A DNA stretch of 64,000 nt from Mycolicibacterium fortuitum subsp. fortuitum (GCF_022179545.1 NZ_AP025518.1:3162001-3226000), one strand, 5' to 3'; counted from the first letter of the stretch, positions 1 through 9,081 are shown. Translations and numbers: made by a program. The notes: generated by a model from the sequence alone, not told the origin.

Positions 1-240
1 CACGAAGTAGACGAACATCAGTAAGCCGGTGAACAGACCGGTCACCCAAATGCTGGACAGCGAATCGGTGAAGAACCCGAGAATGATCGCCACGATTTCG
101 ACGATGATGCCGTCGATCACCCTCGCGAGCCATCGCCGCCCGAGACCGCCGGGATTCTGCGCGCCGTAGGGCGGTGGATAGCCGCCCGGTCCGTATTGGC
201 CCTGTTGCCCAAAGTCCGGTTGGTAGTTACCCGTGCTCAT
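1..240 (-). CDS. RDD-family membrane protein, N-terminal part
   Basis: The frame starts at an ATG at 240 and runs off the left edge, so only the first 80 codons are present. The N-terminus is rich in Gly, Pro, Gln and Tyr (YGPGGYPPPYG), followed by GRRWLARVIDGIIVEIV and a hydrophobic stretch. A Pro/Gly/Tyr-rich cytoplasmic tail before an R-x-x-A-R-x-x-D segment and a first membrane helix is typical of actinobacterial RDD proteins. The transport or assembly role of RDD proteins is not well defined, and none can be read here. Confidence 0.6.
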   Translation of the reverse strand, partial: MSTGNYQPDFGQQGQYGPGGYPPPYGAQNPGGLGRRWLARVIDGIIVEIVAIILGFFTDSLSSIWVTGLFTGLLMFVYFV

Positions 241-250
241 GCACTCAACG

Positions 251-1054
251 CTACCGATCCCGCCGCTGGTCGAGTTGGGTTCGCGCCATGTCGGCGAGCG
301 CAGCTGAGCGTTCGCGGGCTGCCTCGGCCAATTCCGGCGCGCGTTCCCGAGCCAGATTCGCGAACTCGCTGGCGCGTTCCCGGGCGGCATCGGCGACCTC
401 GGGGCCGTGTTCGCGGGCGAGTTGTGCCAGCTCGGCCGCCAATTCGGTGGCCCGTTCCCGCGCCGCATCCGCCAGTTCGCGGCCCCGCTCGGCACCCACG
501 GCCAGACCGTGTCCGACCTTTTCGGCGAGCGCGCTGTCGGTGAGCGCGTTGTTGTTGAGACCGCCGGCCGTCACGCCGGGAACAGCGGCGGCAACGCTGG
601 CCGAGACCTGTCGTGCTGCACGCCGACCGCGCCAAGCCAGCGACGGTTTGCCCGCGGTGTCGGCCGCGGCGATGATCAGGCCGCCCAGCAGACTCACATC
701 GGTGAGGAACTCCCGTCGCCGGTCTGCAGCCTGTTGCGGCTCAGCGTCTTTCGAGAAGGCCTGCGAGCCGATACTGCCCGGGATCATGGTCACTGCCAGT
801 GCAGCGGCGGTCAACCGCGGCGCACGCCCCGCGGCAAGCAGTAGTCCGCCGGCTATCTGAACGACGGCGGTGGCCCGTGCCACCGTGGCGGCATTGGCCT
901 GAACGTCGGACCCCACAGGGCCGGGTAGCGCACTCAATGTACCCAGGGTTCTGCGCGCCGACTCGGTCGAAGCGCTGGGGTCGCGCAAGGTGTCGACACC
1001 ACGGGAGATGAAGGTCGCAGACAACATGGGGCGGGCGATTCGTCTGATCAACAT
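251..1054 (-). CDS. DoxX-family membrane protein with 11-residue repeat tail
   Basis: 267 aa. The first 145 residues look like a DoxX-type four-helix membrane protein: the LIRRIARPMLSATFISRG start and hydrophobic segments near 60-76, 80-95 and 120-131 resemble mycobacterial DoxX paralogues. From about residue 192 the chain changes to an Ala/Arg/Glu-rich amphipathic region made of near-identical 11-mers such as PEVADAARERA (218-228), SEFANLARERA and PELAEAARERS. Such 11-mers form long amphipathic helices, as in apolipoprotein- or LEA-like proteins, so the tail probably lies on a membrane or self-associates; this is inference. DoxX partners in redox complexes are not encoded nearby. It lies 10 bp upstream of the RDD gene and is probably co-transcribed with it. 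Confidence 0.7.
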   Translation of the reverse strand: MLIRRIARPMLSATFISRGVDTLRDPSASTESARRTLGTLSALPGPVGSDVQANAATVARATAVVQIAGGLLLAAGRAPRLTAAALAVTMIPGSIGSQAFSKDAEPQQAADRRREFLTDVSLLGGLIIAAADTAGKPSLAWRGRRAARQVSASVAAAVPGVTAGGLNNNALTDSALAEKVGHGLAVGAERGRELADAARERATELAAELAQLAREHGPEVADAARERASEFANLARERAPELAEAARERSAALADMARTQLDQRRDR

Positions 1055-1096
1055 GGGCTAGGAGTTCCCCGAGCCCGCCACGGCAAACCTGTCAGC

Positions 1097-1921
1097 TCAG
1101 TCACCGTGTCCGGCCAGCAGCAGTTCACTGAGGTGCGTGGTGGTCTTGACCCCGTCGTCGTATCCGCCCTCGTCACCGAGCGCGTTCATGATGGCCAGCG
1201 TGTACCGCTGCCGCGGCCCGGCGAAACCCACGCTGTTGACCACCCAGCCGCCCTGCTCGAGTGACCAACCGTCCTTGTTGCCGGGGTTCATCGCCGCTCC
1301 GGCACCCCAAACGCCCCACTGCTGGTTGGTGTCGACGTGCTGGAGTGCATCGACGATCTCTGCCGTCTCGGCGGCAGGCAGGTCCGAGAGCGTGTAGTTG
1401 ATCAATCGGTCGAGATCTTCCGGCGTGGCCTTCTGGAAGCCCCAGTACGGGAAGGTGCGGCTGAATCCGCGCTGCGGTTGCAACCCTGTCAGTCCGTACG
1501 CGGGGAAGTCGGCGTTGAATGCCTGATGGTCGGCGCCGCTGTACCGCGACCACAACGTGTCGGCCGCATCGTCGTCAGAGGAGTGCAGCATGGCCGCCAT
1601 CAACGTCCGGTCAGAGTCGGTCAGCCGGACGGTGCCGGCCCGTTGCCTGGTCACCAGGTCGACCACCATGCCAAGCTTGATCGTGGAAGCAGTCCACACC
1701 GGTTCGCCTGCGTGCGCGTTCCGGTACACAGCCCCGGTGGTGCGGTCACGCAACACGTAGCCGACCGTGCCCGGCCGGGTCGACAGGTAGGCATCGGCCG
1801 CCGCGACGCGCTCTGTGAATTCGCAGTTGGCCGGCGTCGCACAGGTGGAACTCGCCGGCGGAACGGTGGTGCCTGCGCCGAAGGCGGCCAGTACAACAGC
1901 AAGGGACAGCAGGCGTCGCAT
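1097..1921 (-). CDS. Exported serine hydrolase of the class A beta-lactamase fold
   Basis: 274 aa with an N-terminal signal peptide (MRRLLSLAVVLAAFGAG). The catalytic motifs of the penicillin-binding/beta-lactamase fold are visible: STIK at residues 79-82 (nucleophile S79, general base K82), an SDD triad around 115-117 where class A enzymes carry SDN, and NKDGW late in the chain in place of KTG. The divergent second and third motifs argue against an efficient beta-lactamase and for a peptidoglycan-related or unknown hydrolase. Mycobacteria carry several exported proteins of this type, including lipoproteins. Here the mature N-terminus follows SSTCATPANC, so a lipobox is not clear. It is transcribed away from the metallo-hydrolase at 1972. 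Confidence 0.72.
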   Translation of the reverse strand: MRRLLSLAVVLAAFGAGTTVPPASSTCATPANCEFTERVAAADAYLSTRPGTVGYVLRDRTTGAVYRNAHAGEPVWTASTIKLGMVVDLVTRQRAGTVRLTDSDRTLMAAMLHSSDDDAADTLWSRYSGADHQAFNADFPAYGLTGLQPQRGFSRTFPYWGFQKATPEDLDRLINYTLSDLPAAETAEIVDALQHVDTNQQWGVWGAGAAMNPGNKDGWSLEQGGWVVNSVGFAGPRQRYTLAIMNALGDEGGYDDGVKTTTHLSELLLAGHGD

Positions 1922-1971
1922 GCGAGTAGCTTCGCAGGGGTGGATCCCATGGCCGGCATCGGCACCGGGCG

Positions 1972-2670
1972 ATGAACTACGACTGGGAACAGCTGGGCGA
2001 CGGCGTGTGGCGCACGCGCCTGCCGTTTCTGGATGTGACGGTCGGACTCGTCAGCGGCGGTGATCAAGCCCTGTTGGTCGATTCCGGCACCACACTGGCC
2101 GAAGCCCGCGGTATCGAGTCCGACGTGGCGGCCCTCGCCGGTCAACCCGTCGGACATGTCGTCCTGACACACAATCACTTTGACCATGTGTTGGGTTGCT
2201 CATGGTTCGAAGACGCCCAAATCCTCTGCGCGCCAGAGGTTGTCGATACTTTGGCATCCAGTCGCGCACATCTGCGCGCAGACGCGATAGGACACGGGGC
2301 CGATGTCGACGAAGTCGATCAGGCGATCTCGGCGCTGCCGGTGCCAACGCACGCGGTGTCCGGCGGCGATCTCGACCTCGGTGACCGGACGGTGCGCATC
2401 TGCCGTCCCGGCCGAGGCCACACCAGCCACGACCTGATAGTCACAGTGCCGGACAGGCACACGGTGGTGTTCTGCGGTGATCTCGTCGAGCAGTCCGGTG
2501 ATCCGGTCATCGACGCCGATTCTGACCTGCAGGCTTGGCCCGCCACCCTCGAAGCGGTGCTGGCCGCCGGTGGCCGGCACGGAGTGTTCGTGCCAGGGCA
2601 TGGCGCGGTCGTCGACGCCCAATTCGTCCGGCGGCAACAGCGTTGGCTGGACGCCCGGCGTCCTTTGTGA
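1972..2670 (+). CDS. MBL-fold metallo-hydrolase
   Basis: 232 aa, usual length for a small metallo-beta-lactamase superfamily enzyme. The metal-binding HxHxDH signature is present as HNHFDH at residues 67-72. Further ligands are seen in GHTSHD, FCGDLVE and near the end in VPGHG. This fold cleaves esters, thioesters or phosphodiesters with one or two Zn or Fe ions; the substrate cannot be told from sequence. There is no signal peptide, so it is cytoplasmic. It diverges from the serine hydrolase at 1921 and ends 45 bp before the thioesterase gene, possibly one transcript. Confidence 0.8.
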   Translation: MNYDWEQLGDGVWRTRLPFLDVTVGLVSGGDQALLVDSGTTLAEARGIESDVAALAGQPVGHVVLTHNHFDHVLGCSWFEDAQILCAPEVVDTLASSRAHLRADAIGHGADVDEVDQAISALPVPTHAVSGGDLDLGDRTVRICRPGRGHTSHDLIVTVPDRHTVVFCGDLVEQSGDPVIDADSDLQAWPATLEAVLAAGGRHGVFVPGHGAVVDAQFVRRQQRWLDARRPL

Positions 2671-2714
2671 TCCCCGCCGACCAATTTAGTTAGCCCTTAT
2701 GCGACGATTCGCCG

Positions 2715-3533
2715 ATGACCGAGGTTGACGCCCATTTCGTGCAGTCCGAGCAGGACCGGTTCCAACCGACCCGCTTTGCCCAGAGCCATTGGGGTGAGGA
2801 TCACCTCAACGGACCGGCGCTCGTAGGCCTGGCCGCGCGGGCGTTGGAGTCGGCTTTCGGCCTTCCCGAGTTCTTGCCGGCCCGGTTGACGGTGGACTTG
2901 TTCAAGGCGGCACGTGGGCTGCCGACGACGACGAAGGTGGCGCTGATCCGCGAAGGCAGGCGGGTCCGCAACTCCGAATGCGAACTGGTTCAGGACGGTG
3001 TGACGGTCGCGCGGGCGACGTTGGTGCAGTATCGGTTGAGTGAAGCGCCCCGGGGTGAGGAATGGACCTCGACTGCTCATTTCGAAGCGCCCGTCGCGCT
3101 CGACGGAGGCCGGATGACTTACATGGGCAGTGATGAAGCTGGTTGGAGTCGCGCCATCGCGGACCATCAGAACGCGTCTCGTAAGCGATTCATGAACCGC
3201 ACCATCACCGTGGTGCACGGTTATCCGAACTCGCCGTTCGTGCGGGCGGCCATGGCGGCTGAGGCCACCAGCCTGGTGACCAACCTGGGCACTGCAGGGG
3301 TGGGCTACATCAACGGGGACCTCACGGTCGCGTTGGCGCGGCTGCCGATTGACGAGTGGATCGGTGTGCAGGCCGATTCGCATTGGGCCGCAGACGGCGT
3401 CGCCGTCGGGGCCTCGACGTTGTACGACAGCGCGGGAGCGTTCGGCACCGGACTCGTGACGGCGATCAGCAACCCCGCGGCCCAGATCGATTTCAACAAC
3501 GACCCGTTTCCCGATCGCACCGCACCGCGCTGA
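2715..3533 (+). CDS. TesB-like acyl-CoA thioesterase (double hotdog)
   Basis: 272 aa. The chain contains the two-repeat hotdog pattern of actinobacterial thioesterase-superfamily proteins: an HWGEDHLNGPALVGLAARALE segment, then LPARLTVDLFKAARG and later ADSHWAADGVAVGASTLYDSAGAFGTG, which matches the C-terminal half of the TesB-type fold. Known members hydrolyse acyl-CoA to free acid and CoA. No signal peptide is visible, so it is cytosolic. The chain length preference is unknown. The start ATG at 2715 lies just after an AT-rich stretch and the next ATG is much further in. Confidence 0.72.
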   Translation: MTEVDAHFVQSEQDRFQPTRFAQSHWGEDHLNGPALVGLAARALESAFGLPEFLPARLTVDLFKAARGLPTTTKVALIREGRRVRNSECELVQDGVTVARATLVQYRLSEAPRGEEWTSTAHFEAPVALDGGRMTYMGSDEAGWSRAIADHQNASRKRFMNRTITVVHGYPNSPFVRAAMAAEATSLVTNLGTAGVGYINGDLTVALARLPIDEWIGVQADSHWAADGVAVGASTLYDSAGAFGTGLVTAISNPAAQIDFNNDPFPDRTAPR

Positions 3534-3587
3534 CCGCCTGACCAGCACAGAGGTTTTCAAACGCGCGGCAGCGGCAACTCAGGCGGC

Positions 3588-4658
3588 ATGGCCGAACTGG
3601 AAGACGGGTATGAACGTGCACTTTTGCAGGAGCTCTTGCTGGCGTACGGTCCTTGCGGCCAAGAGGATCAGGTTCGTGAGATCTGCCGGCGAGAGCTGGA
3701 ACCCCTCGTCGACGAACTGTCCACCGATGCCGCCGGAAACCTTGTCGCGCTGGTCAAAGGGTCAAGGCAGGGCGCACCGACCACCCGGATACTGGCGCAT
3801 CTCGACGAACTGTCGATGCTCGTCAAGCGCATCGAGCCGGACGGCACACTGCGGCTGACCCCACTGGGCACCATGTACCCGGCCAATTTCGGTCTTGGGC
3901 CCGTTGCGATCCTGGGAGACGACGAAACTCTCTGCGGAGTACTGGCATTGGGCTCAGAGCACACCACACAGGAAACCCCGCACGTGTGGCAGACCAAGCC
4001 CGACCAGGGGGACAAGGCGCTCGATTGGCCAGATGTCTACGTTTTCACCGGACTGGGGCCCGAGCAGTTGGGGAAGGCGGGAATCGGACCGGGCACCCGG
4101 GTGTGTATCGACCGGAGCAAGCGCGAGCTCGTCGAGATAGGCGACTATCTCGGGTGCTATTTCATGGACGACCGGGCTGCGGTGCTGGCGCTGCTACTAC
4201 TCGCGCGGCGGCTGAATGACGCGCGTCGGAAGCCCCCCGGGGACGTCTATCTGGTGTTCACCACAAATGAAGAGGTGGGTGGAGTAGGGGCGGCTCACGC
4301 ATGTCGGACCTTGCCGGGTGACGTCACCCTGGCGGTGGAGGTGGGGCCGACGGAGGCGGAGTACGGCACCACGGTGACGGGCGGGCCGATCGTTGCGTAC
4401 AGCGATGCGCAATGCGTGTACGACAAGGGCATTGCCGATCGTTTGTGTGCTGTGGCGCGCAGGCTGGGGTTCTCACCGCAGGCAGCGGTGCTCGGCGCCT
4501 TCGAGTCGGACGCGTCACATACCAAGGCAGCGGGTCTGTCTCCGCGGGCCGGGCTTCTCTGTCTGCCGACGCTGAGCACCCACGGCTACGAGGTGATCTC
4601 CCGAGATGCGATCGCCCACGCGACAGACGTGCTGGCGGAGTTCACCGTCGAGCGCTGA
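3588..4658 (+). CDS. M42-family metallo-aminopeptidase
   Basis: 356 aa, standard length for the M42 (tetrahedral aminopeptidase/FrvX) family. Visible landmarks in order are an N-terminal LLLAYGPCGQED segment, HLDELSMLV (first metal His and Asp), CYFMDDRAA (bridging Asp), TTNEEVGGVGA (catalytic Glu pair), VEVGPT, AYSDA and the C-terminal THGYEVI with the last metal His. Family members form large tetrahedral dodecamers that trim peptides in the cytosol using two Zn or Co ions. All metal-ligand motifs seem intact, so it should be active. It ends 2 bp from the stop of the convergent GtrA gene. Confidence 0.85.
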   Translation: MAELEDGYERALLQELLLAYGPCGQEDQVREICRRELEPLVDELSTDAAGNLVALVKGSRQGAPTTRILAHLDELSMLVKRIEPDGTLRLTPLGTMYPANFGLGPVAILGDDETLCGVLALGSEHTTQETPHVWQTKPDQGDKALDWPDVYVFTGLGPEQLGKAGIGPGTRVCIDRSKRELVEIGDYLGCYFMDDRAAVLALLLLARRLNDARRKPPGDVYLVFTTNEEVGGVGAAHACRTLPGDVTLAVEVGPTEAEYGTTVTGGPIVAYSDAQCVYDKGIADRLCAVARRLGFSPQAAVLGAFESDASHTKAAGLSPRAGLLCLPTLSTHGYEVISRDAIAHATDVLAEFTVER

Positions 4659-4660
4659 AC

Positions 4661-5194
4661 TCACCGAAACACCACCCAGCGCATCGCGCTGTACATGAAG
4701 AGCGCCTCGCAGCCACCGGCGACGATCCGGGCCAGGTGGTACTCGACCCCCAACGCCGCCAGCCCGCTGGAGATCCCGAGAATGAACGCCAGGTAGTTGA
4801 TCACGACCGCCAGGACGTACACCGTCAGCTGGGGACCCACCGCGGCGTGCGAGCGGAAGTTCAGGGTCCGGTTCAGGTAGTACGCCAGGCCGAAGGCGAC
4901 GGCGTATCCGACGGTCACCGCGACCGGTAGTGGTGTCCGGAGTGCGCCGTGGAGGGCGGTCAGGATCGCCAGGTCGACGCCGAAGGTGAAGGTGTTGATC
5001 AGGGCGAAACCGAGAAATGTCGGCGCGACAAGAGAATTGAGCGGAGCGGGCAGGGATCTCACCACCAGCGCACACATCCGGTGGAATCTCGCGGCCGGCG
5101 ATAACCGGCTCGGGTCGCTCACCACATGGCCACTGTGACAGCGGAAGGTGTCGGTACCGTAAGCAACCGGGGAATATCCGCCCCGCCTACTCAT
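4661..5194 (-). CDS. GtrA-family membrane protein
   Basis: 177 aa from the ATG at 5194, which overlaps the stop of the upstream NTF2-like gene as ATGA. The GtrA/DPMS-like core begins around residue 50 (FLGFALINTFTFGVDLAIL) and has four hydrophobic segments ending in RWVVFR, a typical GtrA terminus. GtrA proteins are thought to help move polyprenyl-linked sugars across the membrane. The first 40 residues are unlike the family, so an internal Met near residue 41 (MCALVVRSLP) could be the true start. Its place behind a Rieske oxygenase is unusual and may only reflect operon packing. Confidence 0.75.
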   Translation of the reverse strand: MSRRGGYSPVAYGTDTFRCHSGHVVSDPSRLSPAARFHRMCALVVRSLPAPLNSLVAPTFLGFALINTFTFGVDLAILTALHGALRTPLPVAVTVGYAVAFGLAYYLNRTLNFRSHAAVGPQLTVYVLAVVINYLAFILGISSGLAALGVEYHLARIVAGGCEALFMYSAMRWVVFR

Positions 5195-5697
5195 TCCGAG
5201 ATCGGCACGCCCTCGTAGCTGGTCAGCATGTCGGTGTTCGGCAACGCCATCTGCAGGTACAGGTCGATATGGCGGATCTTGTCGTCGGCGGTGAACTCGT
5301 ATACCGAGATCGAGTTGACGACCGACTCGAAGTCGCCCATCTTGGTGCGTTCCTCCAGCTCGAGGTACACCACCCCGTCAACCTCGTTGACGCGCTTGAA
5401 CAATCCGTCCCATTCGGAGGCTGAAGCCCAGGTGGTCATGAAATCGAGGTACTGATCCCAGTTCATCACCTCTTTGAAGTTGCCGATCCGCTCGAACTCA
5501 TCGGTGGCGACCAGTGATGCCAGAGGTGCCCAGTCTGCCACCCCGAACCCTGGCCGCTTGGCGCCGTCCACGAGTTGCTTGGTGGTGACTGCGTACTGGA
5601 CCACCGCCCGACAGCGGCCGGTGTAATCGTCGACAACCTCGCTGACGTGCCTCAACGGAAAACCTCTTCTGTAGTGGTTCGAGACGGGGTCGGTCAT
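5191..5697 (-). CDS. NTF2/SnoaL-like protein, partner of Rieske oxygenase
   Basis: 168 aa with the cone-shaped NTF2-like fold pattern: helices with DWAPLASLVATDEFERIG, then strands such as DGVVYLELEERTKMGDFESVVNSISVYEF and DDKIRHIDLYLQM. Its start overlaps the stop of the Rieske gene by ATGA, so translation is probably coupled. Small subunits of aromatic-ring dioxygenases share this fold, and a structural beta-subunit role is possible. However, the sequence is closer to SnoaL-like cyclases/isomerases, so it may act on the oxygenated product. A second NTF2-like gene at 21452-21973 has a matching operator upstream. Confidence 0.72.
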   Translation of the reverse strand: MTDPVSNHYRRGFPLRHVSEVVDDYTGRCRAVVQYAVTTKQLVDGAKRPGFGVADWAPLASLVATDEFERIGNFKEVMNWDQYLDFMTTWASASEWDGLFKRVNEVDGVVYLELEERTKMGDFESVVNSISVYEFTADDKIRHIDLYLQMALPNTDMLTSYEGVPISE

Positions 5698-7094
5698 GAG
5701 TGGAGGCCGGCCGATTCCAGATACTTGTCGACGACCGAGTGGAAGTGCGCGATCACGACTTCTTCCTTGACCAACGCCATGTGCTCCAGTGCGGTGTTCC
5801 GCAGCCCGATCTGCTGGCGCGGCATCTGCTCGTAATCCTGTTGCAGTGCTTCGAAATATTTGTAGCTGCCCGCTTCTTCGACCACGATCGGCTCGGCAGT
5901 GAACGCGACCTTCATCTCATCGGGCAGCCACATGTAGCTGGCGACGTGCCAGATGCACCGGTTGGGGTCACCGTCGGGGTGGGGGAGCGCCATGATGATG
6001 GTCGCCTCACCGGCACGGATGGTCATGAAGAAGTTCGGGAACCACACCCACCCGTGGTTGTCGCTCATCTGGGCATCGGTCAGTCCGCTGACGTCAAGGC
6101 CCATGCCGGTCAACGTATCTCGCGTTGCCCTCTGGAGCAGCGTGCGTGCCGTCACTCCCTCGGGGAAGTTCAAAGAGCCGTCATCGCCGCGGTACTCGGC
6201 GACCAGTTCCTGGAAGCGGGGGAGCACCGCGACGGTGGACGGGAAGGTCTCGGGCAGGTCCATGATTCCGTCGACTTGATGCTCCGGCGTGGCGCCCACG
6301 ACATCGAAGGGCGCCATCGACACACTGTGCCGCTCGAAGAACCGGTACCGGCTCGTGGCGGGGTCGATGTTGATCACCCGCAACAGTTGCGGGTGGATGC
6401 CGTCGATGTGGTAGCCCTCCTGGAAGGCATCGAGGACGACCTTCCAGTTGCAGTCGATGGCCTCGGTCACGTCCATCACGGTGACCATTTCTTCGAGATG
6501 GTAGGGCGCGAGCATGTTCGCGACCTCCGCGCCGATGAAGTCCGTCAGCGGTTCGGCATCCGGATCCGGGTTGAGGAAGATGAACCCGGCGAAGGTGCCC
6601 ACCGAGACCTCGATGAGGCCGTGGGTGTCTTTGTCTATCGGCCCGGCCAGAGCCTCGCGGAGCATGCCCTTGAGGCGCCCGTCCAGGTCGTAGGACCACA
6701 GGTGGTACTGACACAGGAAGCCGCGCTTGGCATTTCCGCGCGCTTCTCGGCACAGCACGTTGCCGCGGTGCCGGCAGGCATTGACAAAAGCGCGAAGCCT
6801 CTCGTCCTTGCCGCGCACGACGATGTAGGACTGATCGAAGATCCGGTACTGCTTCCAATCGCCCGCCTTGGTCAACTCGTCGACCCGGCCGACCACCTGC
6901 CAGACTTTCTTCCAGATCGAATCACGTTCCTGGGCAACGAATTCCGGAGCGATGTAGCGACTGGTCGGAATCTCCATCCGATACGCGTCGGGAGCGATGT
7001 CATCCAGGGCGGTGGCGTACTCAACCCAATCTCCGGGGCGTGCTGTCTGCACGGGCGGACCTCCTCGATCGAAATGTGGGCGGTGACGTGTCAT
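5694..7094 (-). CDS. Rieske non-heme iron oxygenase, alpha subunit
   Basis: 466 aa from the ATG at 7094; an ATG at 7133 would place the start inside the operator region and adds 13 residues unlike the family. The Rieske [2Fe-2S] ligands are C107-x-H109 (ACRHRG) and C128-x2-H131 (CQYHLWSYDLDG). The catalytic mononuclear iron site is EGYHIDGIHPQ, with its two His. The enzyme should insert dioxygen into an aromatic or alicyclic substrate, using electrons from a reductase that is not encoded nearby. It is expressed divergently from a TetR gene, and two tandem ATACA-N4-TGTAT-type operators lie in the shared promoter. Expression is therefore probably substrate-induced. Confidence 0.88.
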   Translation of the reverse strand: MTRHRPHFDRGGPPVQTARPGDWVEYATALDDIAPDAYRMEIPTSRYIAPEFVAQERDSIWKKVWQVVGRVDELTKAGDWKQYRIFDQSYIVVRGKDERLRAFVNACRHRGNVLCREARGNAKRGFLCQYHLWSYDLDGRLKGMLREALAGPIDKDTHGLIEVSVGTFAGFIFLNPDPDAEPLTDFIGAEVANMLAPYHLEEMVTVMDVTEAIDCNWKVVLDAFQEGYHIDGIHPQLLRVINIDPATSRYRFFERHSVSMAPFDVVGATPEHQVDGIMDLPETFPSTVAVLPRFQELVAEYRGDDGSLNFPEGVTARTLLQRATRDTLTGMGLDVSGLTDAQMSDNHGWVWFPNFFMTIRAGEATIIMALPHPDGDPNRCIWHVASYMWLPDEMKVAFTAEPIVVEEAGSYKYFEALQQDYEQMPRQQIGLRNTALEHMALVKEEVVIAHFHSVVDKYLESAGLHS

Positions 7095-7112
7095 TGTGAC
7101 CGCAGTCACTAC

Positions 7113-7147
7113 TATACATAGCTGTATCTCCAATACAACTACGTATA
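7113..7147. promoter_or_regulatory. TetR-type double operator between Rieske and TetR genes
   Basis: A 35-bp imperfect palindrome. It can be read as two tandem 14-bp dyads, ATACATAGCTGTAT at 7114-7127 and ATACAACTACGTAT at 7133-7146, with centres 19 bp apart. It sits between the divergent starts at 7094 and 7216. A 14-bp dyad of the same form occurs at 22041-22054. Binding by the adjacent TetR protein is inference from position. Confidence 0.75.
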
Positions 7148-7215
7148 TCAGCGCGGTGAGACGCGCAGAAAGGCCACGTCAACACAAGCGCGCAGACCTT
7201 TGACAGGATGGATCC

Positions 7216-7833
7216 ATGGCCGAACGTTGGACCAAGCAGCGCCGCTTGGAGCACACCCGGAACGTCCTGCTGGACGCCGCCGAGGAGGTGTTCGCACGCA
7301 AGGGGTTCGAAGGGGCCGCACTCGAAGACATCGCCGAGGTCGGGGGTTACACGCGCGGTGCCATCTACTCCCATTTCGGGAGCAAGGCCGAACTGTTCCT
7401 CGCGGTGGTCGAACGGCAACGCGAGCAGTTCCTCGATGGATTCGCCGACGTCATCGCGACCTTTCACCGGCTTGAGGACCTCGACGCCGACGAACTCGGT
7501 GACCGCTGGCGCGACCTGGTCGCCGCCGAAGGACCCGACCGGGCGGTTCTGGGGTCCGAGTACACGCTGTTCCTGCTGCGCAATCCCGACGCGCGTGAGC
7601 GCGTGGCCGCCCAGCGGGAGGAGACGGTGCGAGCCCTGGCCGATTACATCTCCAAGGGCGCTGCACGGTTGGGCGGGCACGTAAGCATCCCGGCGGTGGA
7701 TCTGGCCCGGGTCATTCTGGCCGCCAACGACGGCGTCACTCTCAACAGCTTGCTCGACGGTCAGGCGGTCTACCGGCCGTTCCTCCGGATGGTTCTGGCC
7801 AATATCGTTGTCCCCAAGGGGAACAACTTGTGA
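7216..7833 (+). CDS. TetR-family transcriptional regulator
   Basis: 205 aa. The N-terminal helix-turn-helix is clear: [44 protein letters not shown], residues about 17-60. The C-terminal domain is a ligand-binding helical domain of ordinary length. It is divergent from the Rieske operon with a double palindrome between them, and its stop overlaps the GTG of the EamA transporter. The simplest model is a repressor of both directions that is released by the Rieske substrate or product; the transporter might move the same compound. Confidence 0.88.
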   Translation: MAERWTKQRRLEHTRNVLLDAAEEVFARKGFEGAALEDIAEVGGYTRGAIYSHFGSKAELFLAVVERQREQFLDGFADVIATFHRLEDLDADELGDRWRDLVAAEGPDRAVLGSEYTLFLLRNPDARERVAAQREETVRALADYISKGAARLGGHVSIPAVDLARVILAANDGVTLNSLLDGQAVYRPFLRMVLANIVVPKGNNL

Positions 7834-8702
7834 CGAAGTCCGGACATCCCGCGCGCACCGGCGCGCTGATGGCCATGGCCTCGATGCTGTGCGTGCAGAT
7901 CGGTCTGGCAGTGGCCGTCGGCCTGATCGACGATATCGGGGCTGAGGGCGCGGCATGGCTGCGGCTGGCGTGGGCAGGCGTGCTGATGCTGCTGATCGTG
8001 CGGCCCCGCCCCTCGGCATTCACCAGGTCCGCGTTCTGGACCTGCGTCGCACTCGGTGTCGTCACCGCCGGGGTCACGATGCTCTTCATGGCGGCACTGT
8101 CGCGGATTCCGCTCGGCACGGCCAGTGCGCTGGAATTTCTCGGCCCGCTCGGGGTTGCCGTCGCACACGGGAAGGGCCGCAACCGGATTCTGTGGCCGGG
8201 GCTGGCGGCCGCGGGTGTCGTGCTGCTCACCGAGCCCTGGACGGGCGACGTCGACCTCATCGGTGTGCTCTACGCACTGAGCGCCGCGCTGTGCTGGGCC
8301 TGCTACATCCTGCTGACCCAGCGAGTCGGCGACGAGGTCGCCGGGATCAAAGGCCTCGGAGTGTCGATGCCCGTAGCCGGACTGGTCGGCACCGCGGTTG
8401 TGGGGCCGTCGGTATTTCCGCAGTTGACCCCGCAGCTGCTGCTGATCGGGGTGGGGTTGGCGATCCTGCTTCCGGTGGTGCCGTTCGCCCTCGAGATGTC
8501 AGCGTTGCGTTATCTGAGCACGGCGGCGTTCGGAACGCTGATGGCACTGGAGCCGGCCTTCGCCATGCTGGTCGGTTTCGCGCTTCTCCACCAGATCCCG
8601 GCGCCGGCCGCGGTGATCGGCATCTGCCTCGTCGTGGCAGCCGGGGTCGGAGCAGCGCGCACCGGTGCACGCGCTACACCGGTCCCAGCCGAAATCGGCT
8701 GA
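7830..8702 (+). CDS. EamA/RhtA-like drug-metabolite transporter
   Basis: 290 aa with ten hydrophobic segments in two five-helix EamA repeats. Features such as [32 protein letters not shown] in the first repeat and [27 protein letters not shown] in the second match the RhtA-type threonine/homoserine exporter branch. It starts at GTG 7830, overlapping the TetR stop as GTGA. Members export amino acids or small metabolites. The substrate is not predictable, but the link to the TetR suggests a role in the Rieske pathway. Confidence 0.82.
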   Translation: MTKSGHPARTGALMAMASMLCVQIGLAVAVGLIDDIGAEGAAWLRLAWAGVLMLLIVRPRPSAFTRSAFWTCVALGVVTAGVTMLFMAALSRIPLGTASALEFLGPLGVAVAHGKGRNRILWPGLAAAGVVLLTEPWTGDVDLIGVLYALSAALCWACYILLTQRVGDEVAGIKGLGVSMPVAGLVGTAVVGPSVFPQLTPQLLLIGVGLAILLPVVPFALEMSALRYLSTAAFGTLMALEPAFAMLVGFALLHQIPAPAAVIGICLVVAAGVGAARTGARATPVPAEIG

Positions 8703-8721
8703 TCCGGCTACGCTGGCGCCA

Positions 8722-9081
8722 ATGGCACGTGGTGGAGTCTTCAATTCCCCGGTCGCGCGGTGGCTCAATGCAGCAGCCGTGGGCCTGACCCGGGTTCCGG
8801 TCCTCAGCCGATTGGTCGGTCACGGTGTGGTGGTGATCGGTTACACCGGGCGACGGTCGGGTCAGTGGTTCGAAACTCCGGTTTCGGTGAAGCGGGACGG
8901 CGATCAGGTGACCATCAACGTGATGGCGCCGGACAACAAGAACTGGTGGCGCAACTTCCTCGGCGAGGGCGGGCCGCTCACATTGCGGAACCTGGACGGC
9001 CGGGCCCGCACAGGGCACGCGGTCGCCCACCGTGACGGCCGAGGCAAGGTGGCCGTCACGCTGCAGCTCGACGCCTCCTGA
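8722..9081 (+). CDS. DUF385/deazaflavin-dependent nitroreductase-like protein
   Basis: 119 aa from the ATG at 8722; an upstream in-frame ATG at 8665 lies inside the EamA gene and is unlikely. The sequence RVPVLSRLVGHGVVVIGYTGRRSGQWFETPV and NWWRNFLGEGGPLTL is typical of the DUF385 family, relatives of the F420-dependent nitroreductase Ddn of M. tuberculosis. These proteins are split beta-barrels; most are of unknown function and some reduce quinones with F420H2. It follows EamA by 19 bp and may share its transcript. Confidence 0.82.
   Translation: MARGGVFNSPVARWLNAAAVGLTRVPVLSRLVGHGVVVIGYTGRRSGQWFETPVSVKRDGDQVTINVMAPDNKNWWRNFLGEGGPLTLRNLDGRARTGHAVAHRDGRGKVAVTLQLDAS

Noticed and set aside
5700..7121. 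473-codon open frame on the plus strand
   Set aside because: Antisense shadow of the Rieske gene; no family motif, and the minus-strand frame has all iron ligands.
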